Part shown: positions 14,773 through 26,700 of the stretch, piece by piece
Layout of the letters: each line of letters opens with the position of its first letter
How positions within the stretch are numbered: the stretch's first letter is position 1
DNA from: Blastomussa wellsi
Taxonomy: Eukaryota; Cnidaria; Anthozoa; Scleractinia; Plerogyridae
NCBI GenBank assembly: GCA_947652115.1
Contig: OX393568.1
Location: 340,001-404,000 of the forward strand
Direction of reading: 5' to 3'
DNA: 64,000 nt
Position numbers and translations under genes: made by a program
The notes under the pieces: generated by a model
Told to the model about the DNA's origin: nothing
The model's input: the letters and a program-made list of their open reading frames with translations, nothing else
Database searches by the model: none

Positions 14773-17700
14773 TTAAAATTTAATAATTTTATTCAAAATT
14801 CACTCTCTAAGATACATTACAACATAATAATAATTAAAATACATTACAATAATAATAATAATAATCTATAACAAAATTCTAGATTTTGATGGTTCTGCAC
14901 GCGCATATTTGTCTCTGGATTGGTATCCATTTTATCCATCGGCTGTTATTGGCCAAAGGTGAACGAACTCAGAAGGAGAACACTTGCTCGACCTGTATAA
15001 TACGTTGATGATAAGCCTAAAACAAAAACATTTTATAACTGAAATAATCTACAGTTACGCATTCAGCATTTCGTCTTGTCCCTTTTGCAGCTATAAAATG
15101 CACGCCCTACGATCCACCAATCAATGGACTTATATCCTGCGCTCAGTCTGACGCCATTGGCGGTGAAGCGTGTACACCCCAATGTACGACTACAAAAGAA
15201 TTTGCTCGGGTTCCCGCAGAATTCTACGTCTGCTTTTCGTCTGGTTTTTGGTATGTTTGGGACTCCCGTCCGTTAGTATCGAGAGAAATGCCATGGCCTG
15301 ATTGCACAGGTGAGTAAACTAATAAAATTGGTTTGGAGTTTAGGGTTAGGGTTTAGAGAATTTAGAGTCAGTGTGTGCACTCGCATTTTTTTTTTTCGTT
15401 TTCCTTTCAGAGGAGTACGACCCCACTGCAGCACGTAAGGGAATGGAATGGCAATACTTCGTTGGCGACTGTTCTAATATCTCAGTTCAGGCGAAAGCCA
15501 AGGAAAATTTCATTATGGGATTTAACCAAGTTTTTGCACCCGCACCCAATGATACCGACTATTGTCAAAGAGAAAAAATCTGTGCATTGGAAAACATCGA
15601 CATCCAATGCGGCAAGACACAAAGCCGAAAGCGACGAAATGTGCAAGTAAGTCTGAAAAACCATTGCACCTTCACGTCCTCACTTGATATATTTAAATGC
15701 ATTACATCGCACCCGCACCCAATGATACCGGCTATTGTCAGAAAAGGAAATCTGTGCATTGGAAAACATCAACATCGCTTGTGGCAAGACACAAAGCCGA
15801 AAGCGACGAAATGTGCAAGTATGTCTGAAAACCATTACACCTTCACGGCCTCACTTGATATATTTAAATGCATTGCATCGTATATATGAATCTGCAGATT
15901 TCGATTCCCAGTTTTGTCCTCGTTGTAGAGTTCAGTATAGCGGACTATACTTTGAGGAATTCTGTGTTTCGGCCCATTTATTTAATATAAGGGTCGCGCG
16001 CTTTAAATCGTTTCGAATGAAACAAGAGCTTCGTTCCGCAAGAAATCAGTTGAGAAACATTGACATCAGCCAATTTTTAGACGAAGTTAAAGAAACTACC
16101 CAAATCTTCATTAACGAAAACCTGACCAAATCCCGACGCCAACTTTTCGGAAAGGCAAGGAAGGCTGAAGATGAAAAAAACTGGCTTAGCGCTTACTAAT
16201 TACTACTTACTGTGCAAGTAAAACAGGATCATTACCCGCGTTTATGTCTTAATTAGCTCAAATTTGCGGGTTTAAGCCATCAAAAGCGCATTCTTTGATG
16301 TTTTTTGGGACCTCAAAGTTCGCATTTCGCAAGCTGAAATGGGTCCGTTTCGCGCTCGGCCAAACGCTCAGATTACACAGGAAGTGACGCAGTTGGTGGT
16401 TCTGAATACGATAGCGCTATGGCGGATAAGAGACCGAAGAAGGGAGGGATGAATTATTGTACCGCCGGCACATTTTGACAATAGCTGTTTCGAGTAAGTT
16501 TCCGCTGTGATGGTTCTGAAGAAGCCGTGGAATTGGAAAACGACTTATTAAGGGTTCAGTTCCATCCAAAAATTGGGATGTACCGAAGACATCGCCTATA
16601 ACTGAACAGTCTGAACGAAAGCGGGGGAAGAGTAAGTGAAGTTTATTAATTAACATCCTGTGCTATGTGAATTATTAGTGCCGGTGTGAAACACGCACAC
16701 ATCTAATTGTTTAGTCGCAAAAGTTGATTTCTTTTCAGAAAACAATCGAGATTAATTTTGTCATCGAAAAAGATATGGCACGTGTTTGTTTCAAATGGAA
16801 ACATATTCTGAAATAGTGGCATGCACAACACGCAACACAGTCAACAGTATTGCGCGTGGTCAATATAAAATTAATCTACAATTGAATTATGTGGTGCCAA
16901 CAAGAAAATACAATGAACAAATTAGGAGGTCAAAACCTAAACACCGAGCTCAGAAGACCAAACGCTCGATAAAATTAATGCAAGAAACATACCCTCTACG
17001 ACACAGAATGGCTTTCTCGAAGTAGAGCTACAGCAGTTTCCAGAGAAGCCGGACTAAGACAAATATCCGTGATAATAAACCACATCTTGCAACAGCATCA
17101 ATTTATTATTAGCCGGGCCCGGCGTCACAAACAGCAAATGCAGGCTATCAACATTTTCACGGAATGTCTTACCCTCCCCTTCGATAGCGAAGTTATGAGA
17201 ACTTAAACATATCTTGCAAATATAAATGAGCCAAAACAAACCGAGCGTACGAAACATATTGAACATTACAGAGGTGTCAAACCACTAATGGAAAATAGTT
17301 CAGACGTCGTCTGACCTCTATTCATCTGCATGGCGGCTACGATGTTATGGTTTCAGTTTGAAGAAAAAAAAAGCCTCCAAATAATACAGTATATAGTGCC
17401 CTTTAGAAACTAATGTGAAGCAAAATAGGTCGGAAGACCGAATTAATAAACATATCGACGGCAAATGAACAAATGTCACGAGCGATCGGCTCGTCCGCAT
17501 AACGCGCATAAGGCCGTTGGATATGTCCAACTATCTAAATTTCCAGCAAAGAATCGCTTATTGAGGATTGTTCATCGCTCGAAATGTATGTCGAGGAAGG
17601 CATTTCATCGCTACTGTCAGACATAGTTGAAATTTAGCCCATGAAAATACAAGCTATAGTCCTCTCACAAGGAGAAGCTCACTCAAAAGCAACAGGAAAC

Positions 17701-20700
17701 TATGTGAAAACAACACGCTGGAACCACTAACTACGTCATCACCGCTTAATTCGTTCCCAGTCTCCGGAACCCCCTATTTCCATACTTCAAGCAGCAAGAA
17801 AACGGATTTTCTTTCCTTTCCACCGAATTTCTTTTGTCATTTTGGAATAAGGGTACAATATACTACAAAAATGTGAAAAAAAAATTACTTCATCGGCACT
17901 TTAAGAGAAGTTTCCAATAAAAAATAATTCATAACATAATCCCTACTAGCCAAAGATTATTGAAAATGAAAATGAAAACGTCACCAGTTCGTGATTATTG
18001 CGAACATCCTGCGATGGCTGCGAGCTGCTAAAATAAACTCAGTAGACAGAGGTAAACTCGATAAACATGGCGTAGACTGTCGACATTTCGCGATATGTTC
18101 GTATTTTTCCTCGATCGGCGAACGCAATGAATGAATCGCGAGAGAACTGGACTCCAGCGCAAAACGTGAGGTACGAAGGGGTAGGCGGCGGGGAGCCAAA
18201 AAAATAGACGAACGGTGGACATCTCCAGAAACGGAAAATTCCCATTGGTTGAAAGGCGACAAAAGTGTCATCTCCTTGACAACGGCCGATCATGATTGAT
18301 TCCTTGCGCGTCTTGCGGTTTGTAGCAGTTTGTTGTCGAAAGCTGTTGTGATATCGTGATGGACCGGCTCGTAGATTCCTGTCTAGAAAGACGCCGTTAA
18401 ACATGTCCTTCAGTGGAAGGACGTTGTGGCGATTCTGCCGACCGGCTTCGGAAAAAGTCTTATTTATCAGCTCTTCTCAGCGGCCAAGGGTTACAACTTT
18501 ATCGGAATGTTGTTGTTCTCATGGTTCCCGCTCAAGAGTATAATGAATGAACAGATTCAAGAGATGGAAGAGCTGCGTATTCCTGTCATCATTTCGTCGA
18601 CAAATAGCGGAGAACTTTCTAGATCCAAAATTTCAGAATATTTCGAAGAAAGAATATTCTATCTTGCATGATTGTGTCTCGCTCCTTGTAGTTGACCACA
18701 GGCAACCCAAGCTCACGTTGTGATCAGGACAACACTTGTATTGCATATATAATAGCTGTCATGGCAAAAATATAAGAATTTGTATGAGAATATTTTACAG
18801 CACCTTTTAGCAAACCGAAATACTGCCAAATCTTAAATAAAATTGCCTTATCTTACTTTCGCTCTGTTTTTATTCTTGCCTGAACGCTTATTTTGCCGAT
18901 TCTTGGCCATTTAGGCGAGTTATCGTTTTCTGGGTTCCCCACTACAAAGAAAAAAACAAGGCTGCACACTCCAGTTCGGAACGCCCGACGAGCAAAGCGA
19001 AAAATCCCAGCTTAAATCCATCGCGAATTCCAAGAAGAGATGTTCTAGTTTCATTTTAACTCAACAACAACTCAGTCCAGGCTCTGTCATCGTAGTCTCC
19101 TACGCAGCCGTTAATTATTAGGGGATTGCATTACACTTGTCCCCACTAACGTCTGCTTAACCGAGGCCAACATTCCTTTCCGCCGCTTCGCCAATCAGAT
19201 TTTACCTACTAAAATCCGGAAAGCCGACCTTCACCTTGACCGCCGCTTAGCCAATCAGATTTTACCAACTAAAATCCCCACGACGCCTCTCCCGCCGCGA
19301 GACACGCGATGGGATGAAACCTGCCAGGGACGATTGATTTTGCTCCAAGTCAGAGATTTCTATGGTAAATTCATTTTAGATGAAAGCAAGTTCTGAATTT
19401 GCGAAGGGAAACTTGTTTAATGAAGGGAAGAGAGATACACTCCTTAATTTATCAACTGGCTACGGTAAGTCGTTTGTTATCAATCTTTGCCTTCAGTGTG
19501 TTCGACAGTCTCATTGATTTTCAATATAATTTGGTTTTATCAACTGGGTTGATAATGTCAATTGGCCACCGTAAAGAGAGGAGGAGGAGTCTAATAAGTC
19601 CACTTTTTAACAAAGATACCGCTCTATTTTTTCTTTCGCTCGCTCCCCGCCCCCACCCCTTAGGGCTTCGTTCGCTCTGCGTGTTTTTCTTGCGCGGGGA
19701 GGCGGGAAGAACTACACAATTCGCAATGCACGACGGTTCTAATCAGTAAGCGGAACCGGAAGTAAATAAACCACCTACTAAATATCATCACATCCCGGCC
19801 CTCCTAATGAGAAAGAAGAACAATGTCCATAAGAAACTGATTAACATGTTAATTGATCTTTTTTTTTTGCACCATTAATATATAACTAGTATACCTAAAT
19901 GTTAAAAATGCTGCCAAAGGGGAGGACGAAATAACTGTGCTAGCAGTAACTTTTTGAACTGTACTATCTTGTCTGCTTGGAACAATGAAGAGATGTGAGA
20001 TTTCATTCTTACAACTATGCTAATTCGAAGTCACATTTGAAGCTTAAGGCACATTTACTGTCAAGCTCCCCATCTTATACCACCCGTCTTCCACAAAAAT
20101 TTGAAAGGCCCCCCAAGTATCAACATTCTGCAAAGGAGAGTACAGAAAAAACTTCTTTAATAAAACTATAAAACAAGCATTTGATGTTTTGTTCGCAACG
20201 TTAGGTTTGCTTATAGTAACTTGTGATAAAATTTTCATTTTGCATTTGAGTTGACAGACAGCGCATTGAATTTGCTCGTTGTACGTGGGAGCAAACATGA
20301 ATCGAAACTTATAAGACTTTATTGCGTTCGCCACAAATACGAAACGTGAATGAAAGCAATCTCAAAATTGAAAATAAAGACACCAGGAAAAAGCGCTTAC
20401 GTAAAGCGCTTTACGGGATATTTTGACTTCACAAAAGACAGTGCGTTGAATTTGCACGTTGTTATGTTTTTCAGGCTTGTGTGCTTGTGTGCTCAAAATT
20501 GCTTTTAAATCGAAACCGCTAAATACAAATACAAAACTTGAGTTAAAGCATTATCAAAAATCTAAAATAAAGACACCAGCAAAGGTGAACACTTTCTTCC
20601 TTTCGTTAATAACAGCGCAATGATCACATAACTTTGCATGTTGTGTGCGTGAAAGAAATTATCACAAGACAGCTTCTACAGCAAATCGAAACTCGCAACG

Positions 20701-23700
20701 CCAGAAGGGCCGGATTTGAAACGGTCGATCACAAATAGTCACCCCAAAATACAAGCGATTAAACGATGTTGTAAAAACATTCCTTAACTGCAAAAGAAAC
20801 CAAAATTCAAGCTGAACGGCAAATAACCATTGGTTAGAAAGAGCCGACAAAAATAGTCTGATAACGAAGACAATATTTGCATAACCTACTTTGGTGTAAT
20901 CGACTGTACACGCTAAGTCATCTTCTCACCTCTCACGCATATACCACTGCGCATCCTAAATCTTCAATTTGCGCATAACCACAATTCCCTGCGCCTTTGA
21001 TCTTACCGCCTAACAGAATTCCTTTGGTTTCGTAAAAAAGTGATTGCAAGCCCCTGTAATGAAATCTTATTCCGATTAGAGAGCTGCCTCGCTAGTTCGC
21101 TTCATGCTCACTCGCTGCGGCAGCAATAACTAACTAACTATAAGTGTGCGTTAATATTGTAAATAAAAATAATTATAAAAATAAATAATAAAAAAGTGTG
21201 TTTCATTTATTTTATTTCCATAGCCTGTCATTACCATCACGTTGGATGTGCTGTTTGCTAAAACCACAAACCAAACCTTCGCCAATGCCAAGAGCTCATT
21301 GGAGGGAAACGTTAACGAAGCGAAGAGTTCTCCTTCAATGCAAACAATCCAAGTTTCCGACTCAGACACAATGACTTTGGAGACAGTAACAGAAACCCCT
21401 ACCTATGGAGTTTGTGTCGATGGAAGCGTTTATGGACTTAACCAGGATGTTGGCCACGACCAAAAATGCCGTAAGTATAAAACATATATACACAATAATA
21501 ATGGCTGTGGGAAATTTGTAAAAGATGGGATACTTATCTGCTGTTTGATTTTGTCTGTATTGTTATTTATAACTTTTCGACATCTTAAATATGTGCCTTT
21601 TTTGAAAACCAGCTTCGCTAACTATTCTTTTTATCTTTTCACGTTAGAAAACTGTCCATCTGGGACATTCTTTGATCTCAACATTGGAAATTGTACAGAC
21701 TGTCCACTAGATACGTACAATCCTGGCACTGGCAAAATAGGCCTGTGTGTCGTTTGCCCTGAGAAGACGTATACTCTTGCAGTTGGCAGCAAAAACATTA
21801 CTCAGTGTTTAGGTACGTGTAACAACGCTTAAGTCAGTGACATGTTACATGATGTCGCTCATTCGGTCATTCCCCGATGTTTTGTACTCGAGAATATGTG
21901 GTCGTCATTAAAGAAATTTGTTTGAGTTGTTTTCCGTTAGGAGTGAGATGACGTTAAGTATATAAAAGAATTCACATATCAACTGCGGATTAACGTCACA
22001 AATCTATCTAATGACAAGGACGAGAAACTTAAACTGGTATGCACCTCCTGTTTCAAAGAGCATTGCAGCCATAAACCCACGCCAAACCGTCTCCAATACA
22101 ATTATAGAGGCTGTTAACGTTGGTATATGTTTACCTGCTTTTAGGAGCTAGTATCGCACCGAAACTAAACGGTTTTCTCTTTTTTCAGCCCCCTGTCAGC
22201 AAGGAGAGTTTTCACCTACTGGTCTCGCCAATTGTGAACCTTGCCCTGTCAATAGTTACCAGTCTCTTTTGCGCCAAAGCACGTGCATTCAATGTCCCGG
22301 ATCATCTGTAACCTTGTCAGAAGGCGCCAAATCGATTAGCGGATGCGGAAGTAAGTTTCCCTCTTTTCGTTTCGGAATTCTCGATGTTTATCGAGTCGGA
22401 ATCAGTGTATGAAAAATCGGAAACAATTACCTGCCCATGTAGCTCGTATTTCACCCGTTCTCTTTTATTTCTTTCAGTGCCATGTGCCCCAGGCACATAT
22501 TCTCAAACCGGCGTGGAGCCCTGCCTTCCTTGTGCCAAGGGGACGTACCAACCAGAAAGAAAGCAGACTTCCTGTCTACTTTGTGAAGGCAGCAAATCGA
22601 CCTATGGACAAGGTGCCTCGTCTTTGGGCCAGTGTATCGGTGAGTAGTAACCACTCAAATTCGCCCGACACATATTATAATGATGATGATGACGATGACA
22701 ATGTCGATGATGATTTCGTGCGCAATGCATAAGCATTTTGGGTGTCCCTCTAGCTATGTAAAAATAACTATAAATGGCAGTTTATTCCTAGAGTAATGGT
22801 CCAGAATGGTCGAAGGCGCGATCACAAAAAGTCTCTATTTAGTCCTGGGGACTCAAAAGGAGAAGGTCACTAAAAACCCATATTTTTTGTCAACTCCAGT
22901 GAAAAGCTTGTAAAAAGGTTAGCTACTACAGCCTCTAAAATATAGGTTTTCCTACCGAAATTCGTCTCCTAAGAATCCGACACCGATGAGGCCATTTTGA
23001 AGCAGTTCTCAGCAGACAGGCTGTGTCTTGGTGACTTTATTCCGCCTGAGAGATTTTGCACCTGCCTTCCGACAAGACTTCTTAAATTTTAGATTGTATT
23101 ACTGAAAGAAAAGAACATGCCTCTTATTGAAGAACACCGCGGAAAATCTAGTAAAAAATTATTGGACCATTTTGTTACAATTGCAGAGATCTAGACTACA
23201 TAACCTTTCATCGCGAGGGATTTTGTCGTCCTGTTTCAAACAGATGTCTGTGACTGCTGATTCGCAGTTTCAGATTTATTCTTGACACAATAGTTAAAAA
23301 CAAAAAAAGAGGTTGGAAAATAAAATACAATATCCTTGTTTCTGTGTATGCATTGATATAGAACACCTTGGAAATATCATTTCTAAGAAATCGTTCAATA
23401 ATCCAGTTAAAAAAACCTATGTATTTTTTTTCTAATTGATAATTCTTTCTTTCAATGCTACAGCCATCGCAGATTGTGCCTCTAACCCCTGCAACAACGA
23501 CGCCGCGTGTGTTGAAACCGCAGAGGGCTACAAATGTGTTTGTCAACCGGGATTCACTGGAGCTAACTGTGAGACAGATGAAGACGAATGTGTTTCAAGT
23601 CCATGCACCAAAGACGCAACTTGTGTTGACAAGGTAAGAAAAAACCCGGATTTCATTCGGTCAATAGCTGAGAACATTCGGTCGATCAGTCCTTAAATAG

Positions 23701-26700
23701 AGGTTCTTTCAGGAAAAAGTGAATCTCATTTTTAAATGTTTTCTGTAAAGTATGCTATCTAAATCTAGATGGCCCATAAATATGCTGGAAAACTCTTCTG
23801 TCGTATCTTTGAACTATAGTTTGGCCAAAGATTTTAAAATAGTTTTATTCTTGTCTTCATATGACGTTTATTTTTATCTATGTAAACCATAATATAACTG
23901 AATGAATTTGATCTTACTATTCACTACAAATAGCGAGGTAAATACGTCGTTCTTATCTATGAACCTTTCCTGAGTCTGTGGGGGTGTGGATAGCTTTGTT
24001 GGTGTTCACGGGACTGCTATGAAGTACATATATATGTACATATACGGGTGTACTTGTTTTAGCCCAGTGAATGGAATACCATGAAATTCACCGCGTGTTG
24101 CTTGAATTATCCACTTACTCCTGTACTATCCGTATAGGTGAATGGATATGTTTGCCTGTGTGCACCGGACTACAGCGGAGTTCATTGTGATGTAAAGACG
24201 AGCAGTTGCAGCAGTGGCAAGTGTGCCAGCGGCGCAACCTGCGTGAACTCACCAGAGGGACATGACTGTGTCTGCCCTACAGGTTACGAAGGGCAGTTCT
24301 GTGAGGCACAAATAAATGTGAGTTAGATGCTAGTATTTGCATGATCTTCAAAGAGTGTTTCAATTCTATTCTATCAGCTGCAGTAGTGTTTTCCAACGAT
24401 TTCTAACCTCGGTCTTGAAAATGTTGCCCGAGGCCAGCGGCCTCTGGTAGCATTTTTAAGACTGGTTAAAAATAAGTCTTATCCATGGAAACACTTCGAA
24501 CTAAACTCGATTGCGGCTTGGCATTCTTCAATCCTCCTTATCTGAATGAAAAGACACATTTTCTAGATACAAACATTTGTATTTAAAGAATTATACTTAT
24601 TACCTTCAATTGATTCTAACAGCATTTATTATCGATAGACAGTTGGCGACTTTCGAAAGAGAAACTCGGCGAACTTCCTGTGCGCATTTACACATTTCAA
24701 GTATGCTGCATGAAGCATGTGTGGAGAAGACTTTTCGTGAACACTACATAAAGTGAAAAACGTACATTTTTCTTGTCGCCCGAACGTCAAAGCGAGTCGC
24801 CTTGATTGATCTGGGTTTTTTTTGTCTTCCGATCGAGAACAGCTCAAATAAGAACACTAGATCCACTTCTTGTTTTATTTTCCTTCTTGGCAACTCAAAA
24901 ACAGCTAAATTAATGAAAAAAGCCCGGGATATTTGGTGCTCTAACCGGGAGACCGGGAGATTTGATCAAACACAGACTCCCGCCAAAACCGGGACAGTTT
25001 GCAGGTATGTGTACGTTTGCAGTATGGCCGCCTGTGTACGGCAAAATATTGGTAGAATAAGGAATTCGGTTTTGGCAAAAAGTAGCATAGAAACACGGCG
25101 GACAACTACAAACAACGATCGACAAACCACGGCCGTAAACTATAACTTGATTCTGTAAATAAAGGAAATGAATATTCGTCTTTTGGGGAAATTCAAGGCC
25201 TTTAATTTCCTGCTAAGATTTTCTTTCATTTACAAAGGTCGATGCCATAATTGGTAGCCACGCTTTTCGGAATGGACGATGCTAAATTTGCTCTGGTTTT
25301 GGCCTGGACGAGTTCGAAACTGGTTGTAATTTGGTTATAGATTAATACACACTCACCAAATGTTTAATTGTTCACTTTTTCACTGGTTTGCTTGGCCAGG
25401 GCAATGCTATAAGTAAAATAGATTGAGAAAGTCACCTTTTATAATCAAATTTTACAAGGTTTGGTGGATCAACCTGATAATGTAGTGATGATATAGGGAT
25501 GTTGGGATGCCACAAGTTCCGGGTTCGATTCTTGTTGTTGACTTGTTCAATTCTTTTTTGTGTCTGAAAAAAAAAATCGACGACAGCTAAAAGTTCTAGG
25601 TGCCAAGGTTATAATTAGTGAACTGATTTATTTGCAAAAAGAGAGGACAGCGTATAGCGTGTGATTCTTAATGATTAAACAGCAAACTATACGAAGTCAG
25701 CAAAAGAGGAGGGCAGATGGAAACCATGATTAAGAGGTGCGAGTGACGGAACTGACATTTCCCTCAAATCCACTAAAAGTTCCCCTCTCAATGGTAAATA
25801 TAACCTTCTTTCCTTCTCCGTAACTTTTTTTCATCAACGGAGGTACCTTCTTGTGAATTTCAAAGTCACTTGGAGAAAAGACTTCGACAATGCTTACTAC
25901 CTCCAAGAGTTGCTCTTCCGACATCACTCTTCGAAATTTCTCTTAAAGGGCCTACTGTAAAGTTTAGCAATAATGGGCCTCGGTTTGTTACCACGTCTTT
26001 TCCCGGTACGGTGAGCGTTCTCCACCACGGCAGTAACATCTTCAATGCCAAGACTACTGAAATATGTAGTCCGCAGTCATCACCAAACAATCTTCACCTT
26101 CAGTACCATTTACGCCTATTACTCGAATGTTGAAGTCTCCAGAACATCGTTCCAAATATTCTAGCATTTTCTTGAGTTCGTCGTTGCTTTTGTGAATGCT
26201 TGCTACCTCTTGTGTTGATTGCTACAAAGTTTAGAGATTCCTTTATGCTTTCGACATCTCCTTCAAGTTCTTGTTGCTTGCTTTTTATGCCACCAATTTC
26301 GCCGACTTTAGAAATGATACTTTCAATGTTTAGCTCTTGGTTGCTTGGAGATAATAAATTTCTCTTTTCGTGTTATATCATATCTCCTTGCACCCATGTA
26401 TTATTATTATTATTTTATTTAAAAACTCTCCCGAGTGAATTATCGTAAGCAGGAGAAGGTACCTTGAAAATAAAGGCAGGTAATAAAGAATGTTAAAACA
26501 TAACTAATGAATAGAGGGGGTAAGTTTCTAAAGAAATTGTGGTGCTGTGTCGGTGGGAAGTATAACAAGATAATTTGGTTTTATCAACTGGGTTGATAAT
26601 GTGAATTGGCCACCGTAAAGAGATTAGAAAGCTGACGTTTCGAGCGTTAGCCCTTCGTCGGAGCGAATCGAAGAATTGTGGGTCGTGTGTGGTTTATATA

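Larger units (their letters stand above)
15647..21223. other. Intron 10 of the SVEP1-like gene (5.6 kb)
   Basis: The largest intron. It holds the partial exon duplication, an ORF1-like fragment, two helicase P-loop fragments, a Penelope-like fragment and a degenerate tandem repeat. Other open frames (for example 16786-17025 +, 18039-18404 -, 19399-19749 +) match nothing I recognise. Confidence 0.65.

Noticed and set aside
15647..15911. Duplicated exon 10 segment as an extra coding exon
   Set aside because: No acceptor precedes copy 2, it has a 1-bp loss, and exon 10 joins exon 11 in frame without it.
16417..16656. Possible THAP-type transposase start on the + strand (PKKGGMNYC)
   Set aside because: The frame stops almost at once and no THAP C2CH pattern can be followed.
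18039..18404. Minus-strand frames in intron 10
   Set aside because: Three overlapping frames with no recognisable motif, opposite a helicase fragment.
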